Shown here piece by piece: positions 50,865-61,684 of a DNA stretch of 64,000 nt; position 1 is the first letter of the stretch, and the number at the start of each line of letters is the position of its first letter. The position numbers and the translations under genes were made by a program. Where the stretch lies: the NCBI GenBank assembly GCA_022843175.1, contig JALHOE010000005.1, forward strand, positions 1-64,000, in the 5' to 3' direction. The stretch comes from Deltaproteobacteria bacterium (GTDB lineage: Bacteria > Myxococcota_A > Polyangia > Polyangiales > JADJMO01). The notes under the pieces were generated by a model that ran no database searches, was not told the origin of the DNA, and was given only the letters and a program-made list of their open reading frames with translations.

Positions 50865-52229
50865 ATGAGGCCGCTCGCCGTCGTCGTCGTCGCCCTGCTC
50901 GCGATCGTGCTGATGGCCGGCCGCGGCCGCGCGCAGCCCGCGGTCATCGCCCCGATGCCGTCCGAGTCGGTCAAGGTCAACGAGGAGCCTCCCGCGCCGA
51001 CCGGCAAGCCGAGCAAGACGATGCCGGGATGGAACGCGCTGTGGGGCGAGCTCCCCAAGAGCACCGCCGATCTCCGCATTGCCCTCGCCGAGATCGAGCG
51101 CGCCGAAGCGGCCACGCGCATCGCGTGGGGCGCGGTGCTGCCCACCATCAACGGCACCGGCACGCTCACCTACTCGTCGCGGCCGATCGTCTCCGGCGGC
51201 ATCCTCGTCGGCGGCGCCACGCTCAACGCGCAGCTCTCGGCGACGCAGTCGCTCATCAACTTCCGCGCCTGGCACCAGATCGGCACCACCCACGTCCTCG
51301 AAGAGGTCGCCAACCTCGAGGTGCACGAGGTCCGTCGGCGGCTCGGGCTGCAGCTCGCGCGCGCCGCGGCGTCGATCACCGCCGCGTCGCGCCTCGCCGA
51401 GGGCAACCGCGCCTCGCTGCTCCTCGCGATCGATCGCCTGGTGCTCACCCGCAAGCGGCTCCTCGCGGGCGTGGGCGACGCGCGCGATCTCGTGCGCGCG
51501 CAGCAGGACGTAGCCACCGCGCGCGCGGTCATCGCGCCGAACGACGAGTCGCTGCTCCAGGCCGAAGAGGCGCTCGCCACCATCCTCGGCACCACCGGCT
51601 CGGTCGGCCTCGCGATCGATCTCGAGGCGCTCGAGCGCGAGGTCAAGACGTTCTGCGGCGAGGCTCCCGCCACCACCGACAAGGAGCGGCTCGACGTGAC
51701 CATCGCCAAGAAGCGCATCGAGGTCGCGGAGCGCAACGTCAACGACATCACGCTCAAGTTCGTGCCCACGCTCACGGCCAGTGCGTCGGCGGGCATGGTC
51801 GGTCGCGCGTTCGAGGGCCCGTTCGCGCCGCAGTGGTCGGTGAGCGCGATCCTGCAAATCCCTCTCTTCGACGGCGGCGTGCGCTACGGCGAGAAGCGCG
51901 ACCGTCTCGCGTTGGTCGAGCAGGCCAGAGCGCGCGCGCTGCAGGCCGAGGTCGCGTCGCTCGTCGAGCGAGCCCAGGCTCGCCGCGCGCTCTCCGTCGC
52001 CGAGGCCGCCCAGACGTCCGCCAAGGAGGCCCGCGACCTCGCCGCCGAGGCCGATCGCCTCGCGAAGGCCGCGTATGCGGCGGGCATCGGCACCAACTTC
52101 GATCTGATCGACGCCGGCCGTCGCCTGCGCGACGCCGAGACGCAGCTCGTGCTCCGCGATCTCGACCTCGCCCGCGCGCGACTCGCGCTGCCGTTCGTGG
52201 AGGGTACGTGCGCAGGGGTCGCGAAATAG
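50865..52229 (+). CDS. TolC-family outer-membrane channel protein
   Basis: The protein has 454 residues from the ATG at 50865. The signal peptide (about 1-24) ends MAGRGRAQ. Two outer-membrane-efflux-type halves are visible: AEAATRIAWGAVLPTINGTG (about 88-107) and VAERNVNDITLKFVPTLTAS (about 285-304), each followed by a strand pair and long coiled-coil helices (AEVASLVERAQARRALSVAE). Such trimers form the exit duct of tripartite efflux or type I secretion. No adaptor or inner-membrane pump gene is in the window. The next gene overlaps its end by 22 nt. Confidence 0.88.
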   Translation: MRPLAVVVVALLAIVLMAGRGRAQPAVIAPMPSESVKVNEEPPAPTGKPSKTMPGWNALWGELPKSTADLRIALAEIERAEAATRIAWGAVLPTINGTGTLTYSSRPIVSGGILVGGATLNAQLSATQSLINFRAWHQIGTTHVLEEVANLEVHEVRRRLGLQLARAAASITAASRLAEGNRASLLLAIDRLVLTRKRLLAGVGDARDLVRAQQDVATARAVIAPNDESLLQAEEALATILGTTGSVGLAIDLEALEREVKTFCGEAPATTDKERLDVTIAKKRIEVAERNVNDITLKFVPTLTASASAGMVGRAFEGPFAPQWSVSAILQIPLFDGGVRYGEKRDRLALVEQARARALQAEVASLVERAQARRALSVAEAAQTSAKEARDLAAEADRLAKAAYAAGIGTNFDLIDAGRRLRDAETQLVLRDLDLARARLALPFVEGTCAGVAK

Positions 52230-53092
52230 CGAGCCTTGCGCGTGCAACGATCGCCGTCGCGCTGCTCACTGCAGCGAACGGCTGTCGCTGTCGCGGCGAG
52301 AAGGTGGGCGACAAGCGCGCGCTCGCGTGCGCCGAGGTCGCGAGCAAGAGTGAGCACAAGGAGCTCGACCTCGGGGAGGGGAGGCGTCTGGTTCGCGACG
52401 GCGTGCGCGCGACGATCTCCGGCGCCAGCGCCGAGGCGCCGGTGGCGGTCACCTCGTTCGAGGGCGGCGCCGCGGATCTGACGCTGCCCGCGGTGTCCGC
52501 CGTCTTTGTCGTCGGCCTCGGCGGACTGCCGCGCGACGCGCTCGCCGCCGCGCTCACCGCGCTCGGCAAGCGCGCGCCGGTCGTGGCCGTGATGGGGCCG
52601 GGCGACGACGTCGACGGAGCGCGCGCCGCGATTTCCGACGCCGGCGCGCGGGTGATCGACGGCAGCGTCGCTCGAGCGTTCACCCTCGCCGGCGTCGAGC
52701 TCGTCACGCTCCCCGGCTCCGACGACGCGGCGTCGCTCGCCGATCACGGACGCGGCTGCGTGCTGCGCGCCGACGACGTGCGGGCGCTCGCGCAGCTGCT
52801 CGGTCCGAAGAGCAAGCCGCGCGTCTCGCTCTCCTACGCGTCCCCGTCGCGCGATCCGGCGCGCCCCGTGGCGACCGACGCGCTCACCGACGTCACCGCG
52901 CTCCTGGTCTCCGGTCCGCTCGATCGCGACTCGCCCGGAGAGCTCGCCATCGCCCCCGGAGCCCCCGTCCCCCTGATCCCGGTGCCCCGCGCGAGGGCCC
53001 CCCGCACCACCTCGTCGCCCGGCGTCATTGCGCCCGGCTACCTCCTGGTCCGGGCCGAGGGGGCGAACCTTATGTTGAAGCGCGAGCCCTGA
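52208..53092 (+). CDS. Lipoprotein, degenerate metallophosphatase-like
   Basis: The protein has 294 residues from the GTG at 52208, inside the end of the TolC gene. The signal peptide ends TAANGC (about Cys26). The mature domain has the strand-loop order of calcineurin-like phosphoesterases (AVFVVGLGGLPRDAL, VVAVMGPGDD, RAFTLAGVELVTLPGSDD), but the metal-binding GDxH, GNHD/E and GHxH motifs are not present. It could be a non-catalytic relative. It ends 23 nt before the AgmX-tail lipoprotein gene. Confidence 0.65.
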   Translation: MRRGREIASLARATIAVALLTAANGCRCRGEKVGDKRALACAEVASKSEHKELDLGEGRRLVRDGVRATISGASAEAPVAVTSFEGGAADLTLPAVSAVFVVGLGGLPRDALAAALTALGKRAPVVAVMGPGDDVDGARAAISDAGARVIDGSVARAFTLAGVELVTLPGSDDAASLADHGRGCVLRADDVRALAQLLGPKSKPRVSLSYASPSRDPARPVATDALTDVTALLVSGPLDRDSPGELAIAPGAPVPLIPVPRARAPRTTSSPGVIAPGYLLVRAEGANLMLKREP

Positions 53093-53101
53093 CGTCCGTC
53101 G

Positions 53102-53107
53102 TACCAT
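53102..53107 (+). promoter_or_regulatory. Candidate -10 hexamer (TACCAT), leaderless type
   Basis: TACCAT ends 8 nt before the ATG at 53116. The intervening TCACACCC contains no ribosome site. TTGAAG at 53075-53080 is 21 nt upstream, longer than a normal spacer. Confidence 0.35.
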
Positions 53108-53115
53108 TCACACCC

Positions 53116-53565
53116 ATGCGGCTCCTCTTGGTCCTGACCCTGTCGCTCCTGGCTTGTGGCGGTTCGAACAAGCCGGTGGAGACCGCGCCCCCCGTCGCGA
53201 GCGCGGCGCCGGCGCCGCCCCCTCCTCCGCCGTGCAAGGACGGACCGCTCAACCCGGCCGAGGCGATGGCCAAGGAGCCCAACGTCTTCAGCGCCTGCCT
53301 CGGCGGAGTCGGCAAGCTCACCGGTAACTTCTGCGGTCAGGCGAAGATCGCCGTCGAGATCGGCAAGGACGGCCGGATCACCCGCTCCGAGGTCGCCTCG
53401 TCCACGCTGCCCCCCGGCGTCACCGACTGCATCAAGGCACGGCTCGAGGCCGTGCAGTACGCCTGTCCCAAAGAGGGCACGGCCACGTACACGGTCCCGC
53501 TCGGCATCCCGATCGGTCACCCCACCGGCGAGTGCCCGGGTCTCCCCGGCATGCCGGCGCACTGA
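53116..53565 (+). CDS. Lipoprotein with AgmX/PglI-like domain
   Basis: The protein has 149 residues. The signal peptide ends LSLLAC (about Cys14). A Pro/Ala-rich linker is followed by a compact domain (about 60-130) with FCGQAKIAVEIGKDGRITRS, SEVASSTLPPGVTDCIKARL and EAVQYACP, a short form of the AgmX/PglI tail. This is the third protein with that tail in the window. It ends 1 nt before the tilS start, so the two are likely co-transcribed. The role may be envelope contact; this is inferred. Confidence 0.75.
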   Translation: MRLLLVLTLSLLACGGSNKPVETAPPVASAAPAPPPPPPCKDGPLNPAEAMAKEPNVFSACLGGVGKLTGNFCGQAKIAVEIGKDGRITRSEVASSTLPPGVTDCIKARLEAVQYACPKEGTATYTVPLGIPIGHPTGECPGLPGMPAH

Positions 53566-53566
53566 C

Positions 53567-54343
53567 GTGACCCTGCCGTCGCTCGCGACGCTCGCGCGAC
53601 GGGTCCTCGACGAAGCCGCGGTGCCCCATGGCGCGGGCATCGTGGTGGCGTGCTCGGGGGGCATGGACTCGCAGGCGCTGCTCGACGTCCTCGCGCACGT
53701 CGCCAAGCCCGCACGCGGGCCGCGCCGGAACGCTCCGCCGGCGCTCCGCCTCGTGGCCGTCGGTGTCGATCATGGGCTCCGCCCCGAGGCTGCCGATGAG
53801 CTCTCGCTCGCGGCTGAGCTGGCGGCCGAGCGCGGGATCCCCTTTCACAAGGTCGAGCTCGCGGTGGCCCGCGGCGGCAACCTCCAGGCGAGGGCGCGCG
53901 ACGCGCGCTTCGCGGCCCTCCGCGCCGTCGCCGCCCGCGAGGGTGCATCTTTCATCGCCACCGGGCATCACCTCGAGGACCGTGCCGAGACCGTCGTCAT
54001 CCGAATCCTGCGTGGCGCTCCGGTCGAGGGGCTTGCGGTGCTCGCGTCCGCGTCCAAGGACCTCCTCCGTCCACTTATCCGAGCACCCCGTGCGCAAATC
54101 GAATCCCACGCCCGCAAGCGCAGCCTTCGCTACGCGCTCGATCCGTCGAACGCGGACCGGCGTCACCTCCGCGTACGGGTCCGGGAAGAGGTGCTGCCCC
54201 TCCTCCGTTCGCTCGATCCGCGGATCGTCGAGCACCTCGCTGCGCTCGCCGACGGCGCCGAGCGCGCACGCGTCGTGCTCGAGGCATGGGACCGACACCC
54301 GAGTTCCGACATCAGAGGCAAGCAGACTTGGCGCTTCCGGTGA
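53567..54343 (+). CDS. tilS: tRNA(Ile)-lysidine synthase, short form
   Basis: The protein has 258 residues from a GTG 1 nt after the preceding stop. TilS attaches lysine to C34 of tRNA(Ile2)-CAU using ATP, so that AUA is read as Ile. The PP-loop is CSGGMDSQALLDV (about 27-39), followed by GVDHGLRPEAADE, ARDARFAAL and TGHHLEDRAETVVIRI. It ends soon after the N-terminal domain and lacks the two C-terminal domains of the 430-residue E. coli enzyme. Short forms exist in other bacteria. ftsH follows, as in many genomes. Confidence 0.9.
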   Translation: MTLPSLATLARRVLDEAAVPHGAGIVVACSGGMDSQALLDVLAHVAKPARGPRRNAPPALRLVAVGVDHGLRPEAADELSLAAELAAERGIPFHKVELAVARGGNLQARARDARFAALRAVAAREGASFIATGHHLEDRAETVVIRILRGAPVEGLAVLASASKDLLRPLIRAPRAQIESHARKRSLRYALDPSNADRRHLRVRVREEVLPLLRSLDPRIVEHLAALADGAERARVVLEAWDRHPSSDIRGKQTWRFR

Positions 54344-54487
54344 CGGTTCAGTCGCGGGACGCCTCTTGCATCGCTGGGCTCGCCCCAACTGGTCATCGGT
54401 TCGTTCCCCTGCTACGCGTTATTCTAGAGCCGTGCTCGCACCGCGCCCGTTTGTCGCCCGTTTGTGAAGTTGTGAAGAGAGGAAGCC

Positions 54488-56416
<1,929 letters not shown>

Positions 56417-56445
56417 TCCTGCGGCGGGTCCTCGCAAACGGATGG

Positions 56446-57708
56446 TTGGCGGCGTTCATCGCCGCCTTCCTCCTTTTGTGGCTCCTGCTCGCGCAGCTCA
56501 CGTACCTCCAAACGATCGGCGAGAACCTCTCGCCCACGGCCGACCGCTACAGCGAGGCCAACGCGATCCGGGCGGCGCAGCACTACGCCGAGCACGGCTT
56601 CTTCGTCGACGCCGGCCTCCCCCACATCACCTACGGCGACCGGTTCCCCGGTGACGGCTGGACGGTCGACGCCAAGAAGTACCCGCTGCCGCGCGGGGTC
56701 TACACCCGCTACCCGCCGTTGCCCGATCTGTTGTGCGGCCTCTTCGAGAAGACGCTCGGCAAGGACCACCGACAGCGCTGGCGGCTGGTCCCGGTCACCC
56801 TGTCGCTCGCCGCGACGCTCGCGGCGTTCCTGGTGCTCCGTCGCGTTCTCCTGCCCGTGGTCGCCGCGCTCCTCGTCGTCGCGCTGTCGGTGATCCCCGC
56901 GCTCGCGACGCACATGCACTGCCTCCACTACGAGGGGTACGGGCACGCGCTGTTCGTCGTGCACCTCGCGCTCCTGGCGGCGTGGCTCTTCTCGGGCGAG
57001 GCCGTCGACAACCGCAAGCTGTGGAGCCTCTTCGCCATCGGTGCCCTGCACGGGTTCATGTCCTTCGAGTACTTCTTCGTCGTCGCGCTCGCGCCGTTCC
57101 CGATCGCGCTGCTCGCCGACCGCGATCGACGGACCGCGGCCCGCATGGCGGCGGCGAGCGCGCTCGGCTTCGTGATCGCGCACGCGCTCCACTTCCTGCA
57201 GGTCGTCGCCTTCTACGGGAGCGTGCGGGCAGCCCTCGCCGACTTCGGCTCCCGCGCCCAGTACCGATTCGCCGGGGCCGAGCCGACGAGCTACGGGCAG
57301 CTCGTCCTCCGCGCGCTCGACAAATACGCCGATCAGCTGTGGTCGCTGCAGCGCGCGCCGCACTTCGGCCCCTATCTTCCGATCTTCACCGCCGCGGCGC
57401 TGATCCTCTTCACCGTGCGGCTCTCGCGCTCGAAGCGCGCGCTCGGCGCGATCTTCCTCGCGCACGGCGTCTGCGTCCTGTGGCTCCTCGCGATGCCCGC
57501 CCACGCGGCGATCCACACGCACATCGTGGCGCGGATCTTCTATCTCGCATATTTCGTGGTGGTATTGTCGCTGGCTTCATGCGCGCCTGGTCGCTCGGAG
57601 ATCGCAGCGCGACCCTCGTCTACTGGGCCGCTGTCGCGCTCCTCGTCGGAGCCCTCTTCACGACCCGGCTCCTCCCCTTCGTCGACTACCCCCAGCACCT
57701 CGCCGTAG
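56446..57708 (+). CDS. Polytopic membrane protein, possible GT-C glycosyltransferase
   Basis: About 420 residues and eight or more membrane segments. The start is uncertain: no ATG or GTG opens the frame, TTG at 56446 is used here, and CTG codons lie upstream. An Asp/Arg-rich loop after the first segment (NLSPTADRYSEANAIRAAQ) and DRFPGDGWTV suggest a lipid-linked-sugar glycosyltransferase of the GT-C (ArnT/PMT-like) type. The last 43 residues are Ser/Pro/Arg-rich and are read from the other frame of the next gene's start, so the natural end may have been lost. It lies 29 nt after ftsH. Confidence 0.65.
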   Translation: MAAFIAAFLLLWLLLAQLTYLQTIGENLSPTADRYSEANAIRAAQHYAEHGFFVDAGLPHITYGDRFPGDGWTVDAKKYPLPRGVYTRYPPLPDLLCGLFEKTLGKDHRQRWRLVPVTLSLAATLAAFLVLRRVLLPVVAALLVVALSVIPALATHMHCLHYEGYGHALFVVHLALLAAWLFSGEAVDNRKLWSLFAIGALHGFMSFEYFFVVALAPFPIALLADRDRRTAARMAAASALGFVIAHALHFLQVVAFYGSVRAALADFGSRAQYRFAGAEPTSYGQLVLRALDKYADQLWSLQRAPHFGPYLPIFTAAALILFTVRLSRSKRALGAIFLAHGVCVLWLLAMPAHAAIHTHIVARIFYLAYFVVVLSLASCAPGRSEIAARPSSTGPLSRSSSEPSSRPGSSPSSTTPSTSP

Positions 57709-59036
57709 CCGCGATCCTCGAGCGCACCTGGACGGGGGAGCTCCCGCGCGGCGTCTACGACACGAGCGTGATCGGGTTCAACACGTTGTTCCACGTGACG
57801 ACGGCCGCGCTCGGCCTCGCGCTCCCGATCGAGCTCGCGGGGAAGCTCGTCGTCGCGGCGTACTTCGTCGTCTTTGCGCTGGCCGCGATCCAGCTCCTCG
57901 ACGCCGTGGCGGCGCCGCGGTGGCGTGCGCTGCTGCTCCTGCCGCTCGCCACCGGGTATGCGTTCGCGTTCGGGTTCGTCAATTTCGCGCTCGGGCTCGC
58001 GATTCAGCTCCTCGTTCTCGCGCGCGTGCTGCGAGACGACAAGCCCCTCCCGACGGCGCTGCTCGCGCTCCTCGGCGTGTACAGCCACGTCCTCCCGTCG
58101 GCGATCGTCTACGCGCTGCTCGGGGCGGCCGTCGCCGCACAGCGCCGCCCGCGCGCCGCGCTGCCGCTCCTGCCCTCCATCGCGTACGGGGCGCTGGTCT
58201 TGGTGGTGCACGGCACCGCGCGGCAGAACGCGGGCTACGTCGCGGTCGAGGGGGACAGCACGCGCGTGGCCGACAAGGTCGCGCGGCTCTTCCACTTTGC
58301 CACGGGCCTCCGCGGCGATCGGGTCGATGAGCTGGTCGTCATGGCGGCGCTGGCCGTCGCGCTGATCGCGTTCCTCGCGCCGCGCGCGCGCCCCGCGGCG
58401 CCCGCGCTTTCGATGCTGGCCACGGCCGCGGCCCTCTACCTCGCGCTTCCGCACGTGTTCTTCGCGACGGCGTTCGTGTTCGAGCGGCTCGCGGCCGTGG
58501 TCATCCTCTGCGCGATCGTCGCGGCGCCTGCCCCGCGGGCTGCGCTCGAGCCCCTGCTCCGCTCCGTCGCGTACGTCGTCGCGCTCGCCTCGTCGCTGCT
58601 GTTCCTCCAGTCGATGCTCGCGGCCCGGGCCGAGCTCCGCGATCTCGACGCGGTGCTCGACGCGGCGCCGAGCGGCAGGCGCGTCGTCGGCCTCGTGTTC
58701 CAGCCGCACCTCCCGTCGTTCCGCCTCCGCGCGGTGCTGCACGCGCCCGCCTACTACGTCGCGCGCCGGCGCGGCGAGGTCGCGTTCATGTTCGACACCG
58801 TGAGCCTCCCCGTGCGGCCCCGCCGCGATCGGCCGGAGATGCAGCTCCCGCACCTCTTCGAGCTCAACCCCGAGCAGTACGATCCGAGCGCGCCGTACGC
58901 GCGGCACTTCGACCTCGCGCTGGTGAAATCGCCGAACGAGACCCTCGACCCACGCGTGCTCATGTTCCGAGAGCGGCCGCTCGAGCGCCGCGTGCTCGCG
59001 CGCGCGGGCGCCTACTGGCTCATCGAGACGCGCTGA
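57579..59036 (+). CDS. Polytopic membrane protein with C-terminal soluble domain
   Basis: The protein has 485 residues from the ATG at 57579. About ten membrane segments are followed by a soluble C-terminal domain of about 120 residues (VVGLVFQPHLPSFRLRAVLH, RRGEVAFMFDTVSL). An extracytoplasmic loop early in the sequence has FVDYPQHLAVAAILERTW. The plan resembles GT-C-type or O-antigen-polymerase-type proteins, but no catalytic motif is certain. It overlaps the previous gene by 130 nt in another frame. Its last 17 nt overlap the convergent membrane gene. Confidence 0.75.
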   Translation: MRAWSLGDRSATLVYWAAVALLVGALFTTRLLPFVDYPQHLAVAAILERTWTGELPRGVYDTSVIGFNTLFHVTTAALGLALPIELAGKLVVAAYFVVFALAAIQLLDAVAAPRWRALLLLPLATGYAFAFGFVNFALGLAIQLLVLARVLRDDKPLPTALLALLGVYSHVLPSAIVYALLGAAVAAQRRPRAALPLLPSIAYGALVLVVHGTARQNAGYVAVEGDSTRVADKVARLFHFATGLRGDRVDELVVMAALAVALIAFLAPRARPAAPALSMLATAAALYLALPHVFFATAFVFERLAAVVILCAIVAAPAPRAALEPLLRSVAYVVALASSLLFLQSMLAARAELRDLDAVLDAAPSGRRVVGLVFQPHLPSFRLRAVLHAPAYYVARRRGEVAFMFDTVSLPVRPRRDRPEMQLPHLFELNPEQYDPSAPYARHFDLALVKSPNETLDPRVLMFRERPLERRVLARAGAYWLIETR

Positions 59037-60354
59037 CGAACACCACGGCGACCGCGTCCTCGTACACGACGCGGAAGCGAGGGTCTCTGCGGAGGGCGGC
59101 GCGCAGCGGCGCGGTGCTCTTGTGACGCACCGGGAGGAGCACCGTGTCGAACCGGCCGAGGTCGTCGACCGTCGTCGCGTAGTAGGCGCGGGCGTGCGCG
59201 TCGGGGTAGAGCGTCGCGGCGCGCGGGTCGATCCACACCGGACGCCTCGCGTAGATCAGGTAGGCGCCGAAGTTGAACGCGTGAAAGAGCCTCGCGTCGG
59301 GGCGCACGCGACGCACGGCTTCGACCGGCTGCTCCGACCAATCGAACGCGATCACCGGCTTGAGCCCGAGGTCGCGCGTGAGCAACGTGATCGCGACGCC
59401 GCACACGAGGAGCGCGAGCGCGGGCGCGAGCCGAACGCGCGCGAGCGCGCGATCGAGCACCACGGCCACCCCGCCGACGACGAGCGGGAGGGCGCCGAGC
59501 AGGCAGAGCGCCGTGAAGCGCACGCGGAAGAGCGCGGGCACCATCAGGAGCAGGAGCAGCCGGCGGTCCTCGCGCGCGGAGACGCCCACCGCGGCGACCG
59601 CGGCCAGGGTCAGGGCGATGAGCGGGGCCGGATCGCCGCTCGCGGCCATGAACCGGAGCGGCGAGTAGTACTCGACGAGGTGCGCGCTGAACGTCGGCGC
59701 GCGGAGGTGGTCGAGCACCGAGAGGATCGCGGCGGGGGAGATCGCGAACACGACGAGGGGGACGAGCGCTGCGGCGAGGTAGTCGCGACGGTCGCGGAGG
59801 TGGGCGAGGGGGACGAGCGCGCAGAGCAACGACAACGCGTGGAACGGCGCCGCGAACGCCGCGACGAGCACCGGCGCGGCCCAGTGTCGTGGCCGCAGCG
59901 CGTGCGCGATGGCGATCGCCGCGAACGCGATCCACTCCGCGCGCAGATCGAGCCGCGGCGCGACGGCGACGACGACGAGGGCGAGCGCGATGACGCGCGC
60001 CGCCTCCGAGGGTGCGATCCGCGCGGCCGCGCGGTGGGCCGCGAGGGCGCCCCCGCTCGCGAAGAGGAGCGCGACCCACCACAGGCCGGCGAACCCGGAG
60101 AGGCGATGGAGCGTCGAGACGAGGAGCTCCCACAGCGGCTCGTGGTCGTGGAGGGGCGCACCCCGGAAGCTCGCCGAGAAGAGGTCAACGCTCAGGCGTC
60201 GACGCTGTGCGGCGATGGCGTCCCCGGCCGCGATTTGCCACAGGAGGTCTCCGTTCGCGAGCGGGCGCAGGCGCGCGGCGACGACCAGGGCCAGCACCCC
60301 GACTCCCGCGAGGGGGCCCGTGAGGGGCGCGAGGGGCCCGGCCCGGACCGTCAT
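59020..60354 (-). CDS. Polytopic membrane protein
   Basis: The protein has 444 residues from the ATG at 60354; the open frame upstream lacks sense. About nine membrane segments are followed by a soluble C-terminus with FDWSEQPVEAVRRVRPDARL and FGAYLIYARRPVWIDPRAATLYPD. That ending, with its (V/I)WIDPRA element, recalls membrane proteins with a glycosyltransferase-like C-terminal domain seen in several phyla. An early periplasmic loop reads NGDLLWQIAAGDAI. Function unknown. It is divergent from yebC (62 bp apart). Confidence 0.75.
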   Translation of the reverse strand: MTVRAGPLAPLTGPLAGVGVLALVVAARLRPLANGDLLWQIAAGDAIAAQRRRLSVDLFSASFRGAPLHDHEPLWELLVSTLHRLSGFAGLWWVALLFASGGALAAHRAAARIAPSEAARVIALALVVVAVAPRLDLRAEWIAFAAIAIAHALRPRHWAAPVLVAAFAAPFHALSLLCALVPLAHLRDRRDYLAAALVPLVVFAISPAAILSVLDHLRAPTFSAHLVEYYSPLRFMAASGDPAPLIALTLAAVAAVGVSAREDRRLLLLLMVPALFRVRFTALCLLGALPLVVGGVAVVLDRALARVRLAPALALLVCGVAITLLTRDLGLKPVIAFDWSEQPVEAVRRVRPDARLFHAFNFGAYLIYARRPVWIDPRAATLYPDAHARAYYATTVDDLGRFDTVLLPVRHKSTAPLRAALRRDPRFRVVYEDAVAVVFVSASR

Positions 60355-60416
60355 ATGCGGCCGGAGTCTACGGCACCCTTTCCGCGAACGCAGCACGTTG
60401 GTATGCGGGGAAGGAC

Positions 60417-61169
60417 ATGTCAGGCCACTCCAAATGGGCGACGATCAAGCGTAAGAAGGGCGCCACCGACGCGAAGCGTGGGCGCATCTGGACCAAGATC
60501 ATCCGCGAGATCCAGGTGGCCGCCCGAATGGGCGGCGGCGACGTCAACGCCAACCCGCGCCTCCGCAAGGCCGTGAGCCTCGCCAAGGCCAACGCGATGA
60601 ACGCCGACAACATCACCAAGGCGATCAAGCGGGGCACCGGCGAGCTCGAGGGCCAGAGCTACGAAGAGGCCACCTACGAGGGCACCGGCGCCGGCGGCAC
60701 GCTCTTCATCGTCGACACCCTCAGCGACAACAAGAACCGCACCGTCGCCGAGCTGCGCAAGATCTTCGAGAAGGCCGCGGCGACGCTCGGCACCTCGGGC
60801 ACCGCCGGCTGGGCCTTCGACAAGAAGGGCCTCCTCACGATCGCGCGCGCCGCAGCCGACGAGGACAAGCTGATGGACCTCGCGGTCGGCGCGGGCGCCG
60901 ACGACTACACCGATCAGGGCGACACCTGGCTGATCACCACGCCGCCCGACCAGCTCGACGCGGTGGCCAAGGCGCTCGAGGCCGCGGGCATCGCCGCGAC
61001 CGAGGCCAAGCTCGGCTACGTGCCGAAGACGAAGAAAGAGGTCAGCGGTCGCGAGGCCGAGATGTGCATGCGCCTGACCGAGAACCTCGAGGACCACGAC
61101 GACGTGCAGAACGTCTACAGCGACTTCGACATGTCGGACGAAGAGGCCACGCGCCTCGCCGACGCGTGA
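60417..61169 (+). CDS. yebC: YebC/PmpR-family protein
   Basis: The protein has 250 residues with a GGGGAAGG ribosome site before the ATG. The N-terminal signature GHSKWATIKRKKGATDAKRG, then KAIKRGTGELEGQSYEEATYEGTG, are diagnostic. YebC proteins were described as DNA-binding regulators and more recently as ribosome-associated factors that aid translation of difficult motifs; which role applies here cannot be told. Its stop overlaps the GTG of ruvC, and the yebC-ruvC order is common in bacteria. Confidence 0.95.
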   Translation: MSGHSKWATIKRKKGATDAKRGRIWTKIIREIQVAARMGGGDVNANPRLRKAVSLAKANAMNADNITKAIKRGTGELEGQSYEEATYEGTGAGGTLFIVDTLSDNKNRTVAELRKIFEKAAATLGTSGTAGWAFDKKGLLTIARAAADEDKLMDLAVGAGADDYTDQGDTWLITTPPDQLDAVAKALEAAGIAATEAKLGYVPKTKKEVSGREAEMCMRLTENLEDHDDVQNVYSDFDMSDEEATRLADA

Positions 61170-61663
61170 TCGTCCTCGGGATCGATCCGGGGTCGCGGCA
61201 TATGGGGTGGGGCGTGCTCCGCGTGGCGGGCACGCGCGTGGAGCACGTGGCGCACGGCATCGTCGACGCCGACGACGATCTGCCGCTCGCCAAGCGCCTC
61301 ATCATCATCGACGACGGTCTCCGCGAGATCTGCACCCGCTACCAGCCGAGCGAGGCCGGCGTCGAGTCGATCTTCTTCGCCAAGGACGCCACCGCCGCCG
61401 CGAAGCTCGGTCACGCGCGCGGGGTCATCCTCCTCGGCCTGCAGCGCCACGAGGTCGTCATCCACGAGTACGCTCCGGCGCTCGTCAAGCGCGCGATGGG
61501 CGCGAGCGGCCGCGCCGACAAGGCGCAGGTCGCGCGGATGGTGCAGATGTTCCTCCGTCTCAAGGAGATCCCGCGCGCCGACGCGGCCGACGCGCTCGCG
61601 ATCGCCATCGCGCATGTGCAGAGCGCGCCCGCGCGCCTCATCGCGGCGGCGCGGAGCCGCTAG
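61166..61663 (+). CDS. ruvC: Holliday-junction resolvase RuvC
   Basis: The protein has 165 residues from a GTG overlapping the yebC stop (GTGA). RuvC cuts Holliday junctions symmetrically in recombination repair. Catalytic acids are visible: Asp in VLGIDPGSRHMGWG (Asp6), Glu in AGVESIFFAKD (about Glu67), and the Asp pair in RADAADALAIAIAH (about 138-142). Length is normal. ruvA and ruvB, often next, do not follow here; a lipoprotein gene does. Confidence 0.95.
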   Translation: MIVLGIDPGSRHMGWGVLRVAGTRVEHVAHGIVDADDDLPLAKRLIIIDDGLREICTRYQPSEAGVESIFFAKDATAAAKLGHARGVILLGLQRHEVVIHEYAPALVKRAMGASGRADKAQVARMVQMFLRLKEIPRADAADALAIAIAHVQSAPARLIAAARSR

Positions 61664-61670
61664 CCTCTGC

Positions 61671-61676
61671 TAGGAT
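61671..61676 (+). promoter_or_regulatory. Candidate -10 hexamer (TAGGAT), leaderless type
   Basis: TAGGAT ends 8 nt before the ATG at 61685. No ribosome site and no recognisable -35 are visible. Confidence 0.35.
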
Positions 61677-61684
61677 CGAGACCC

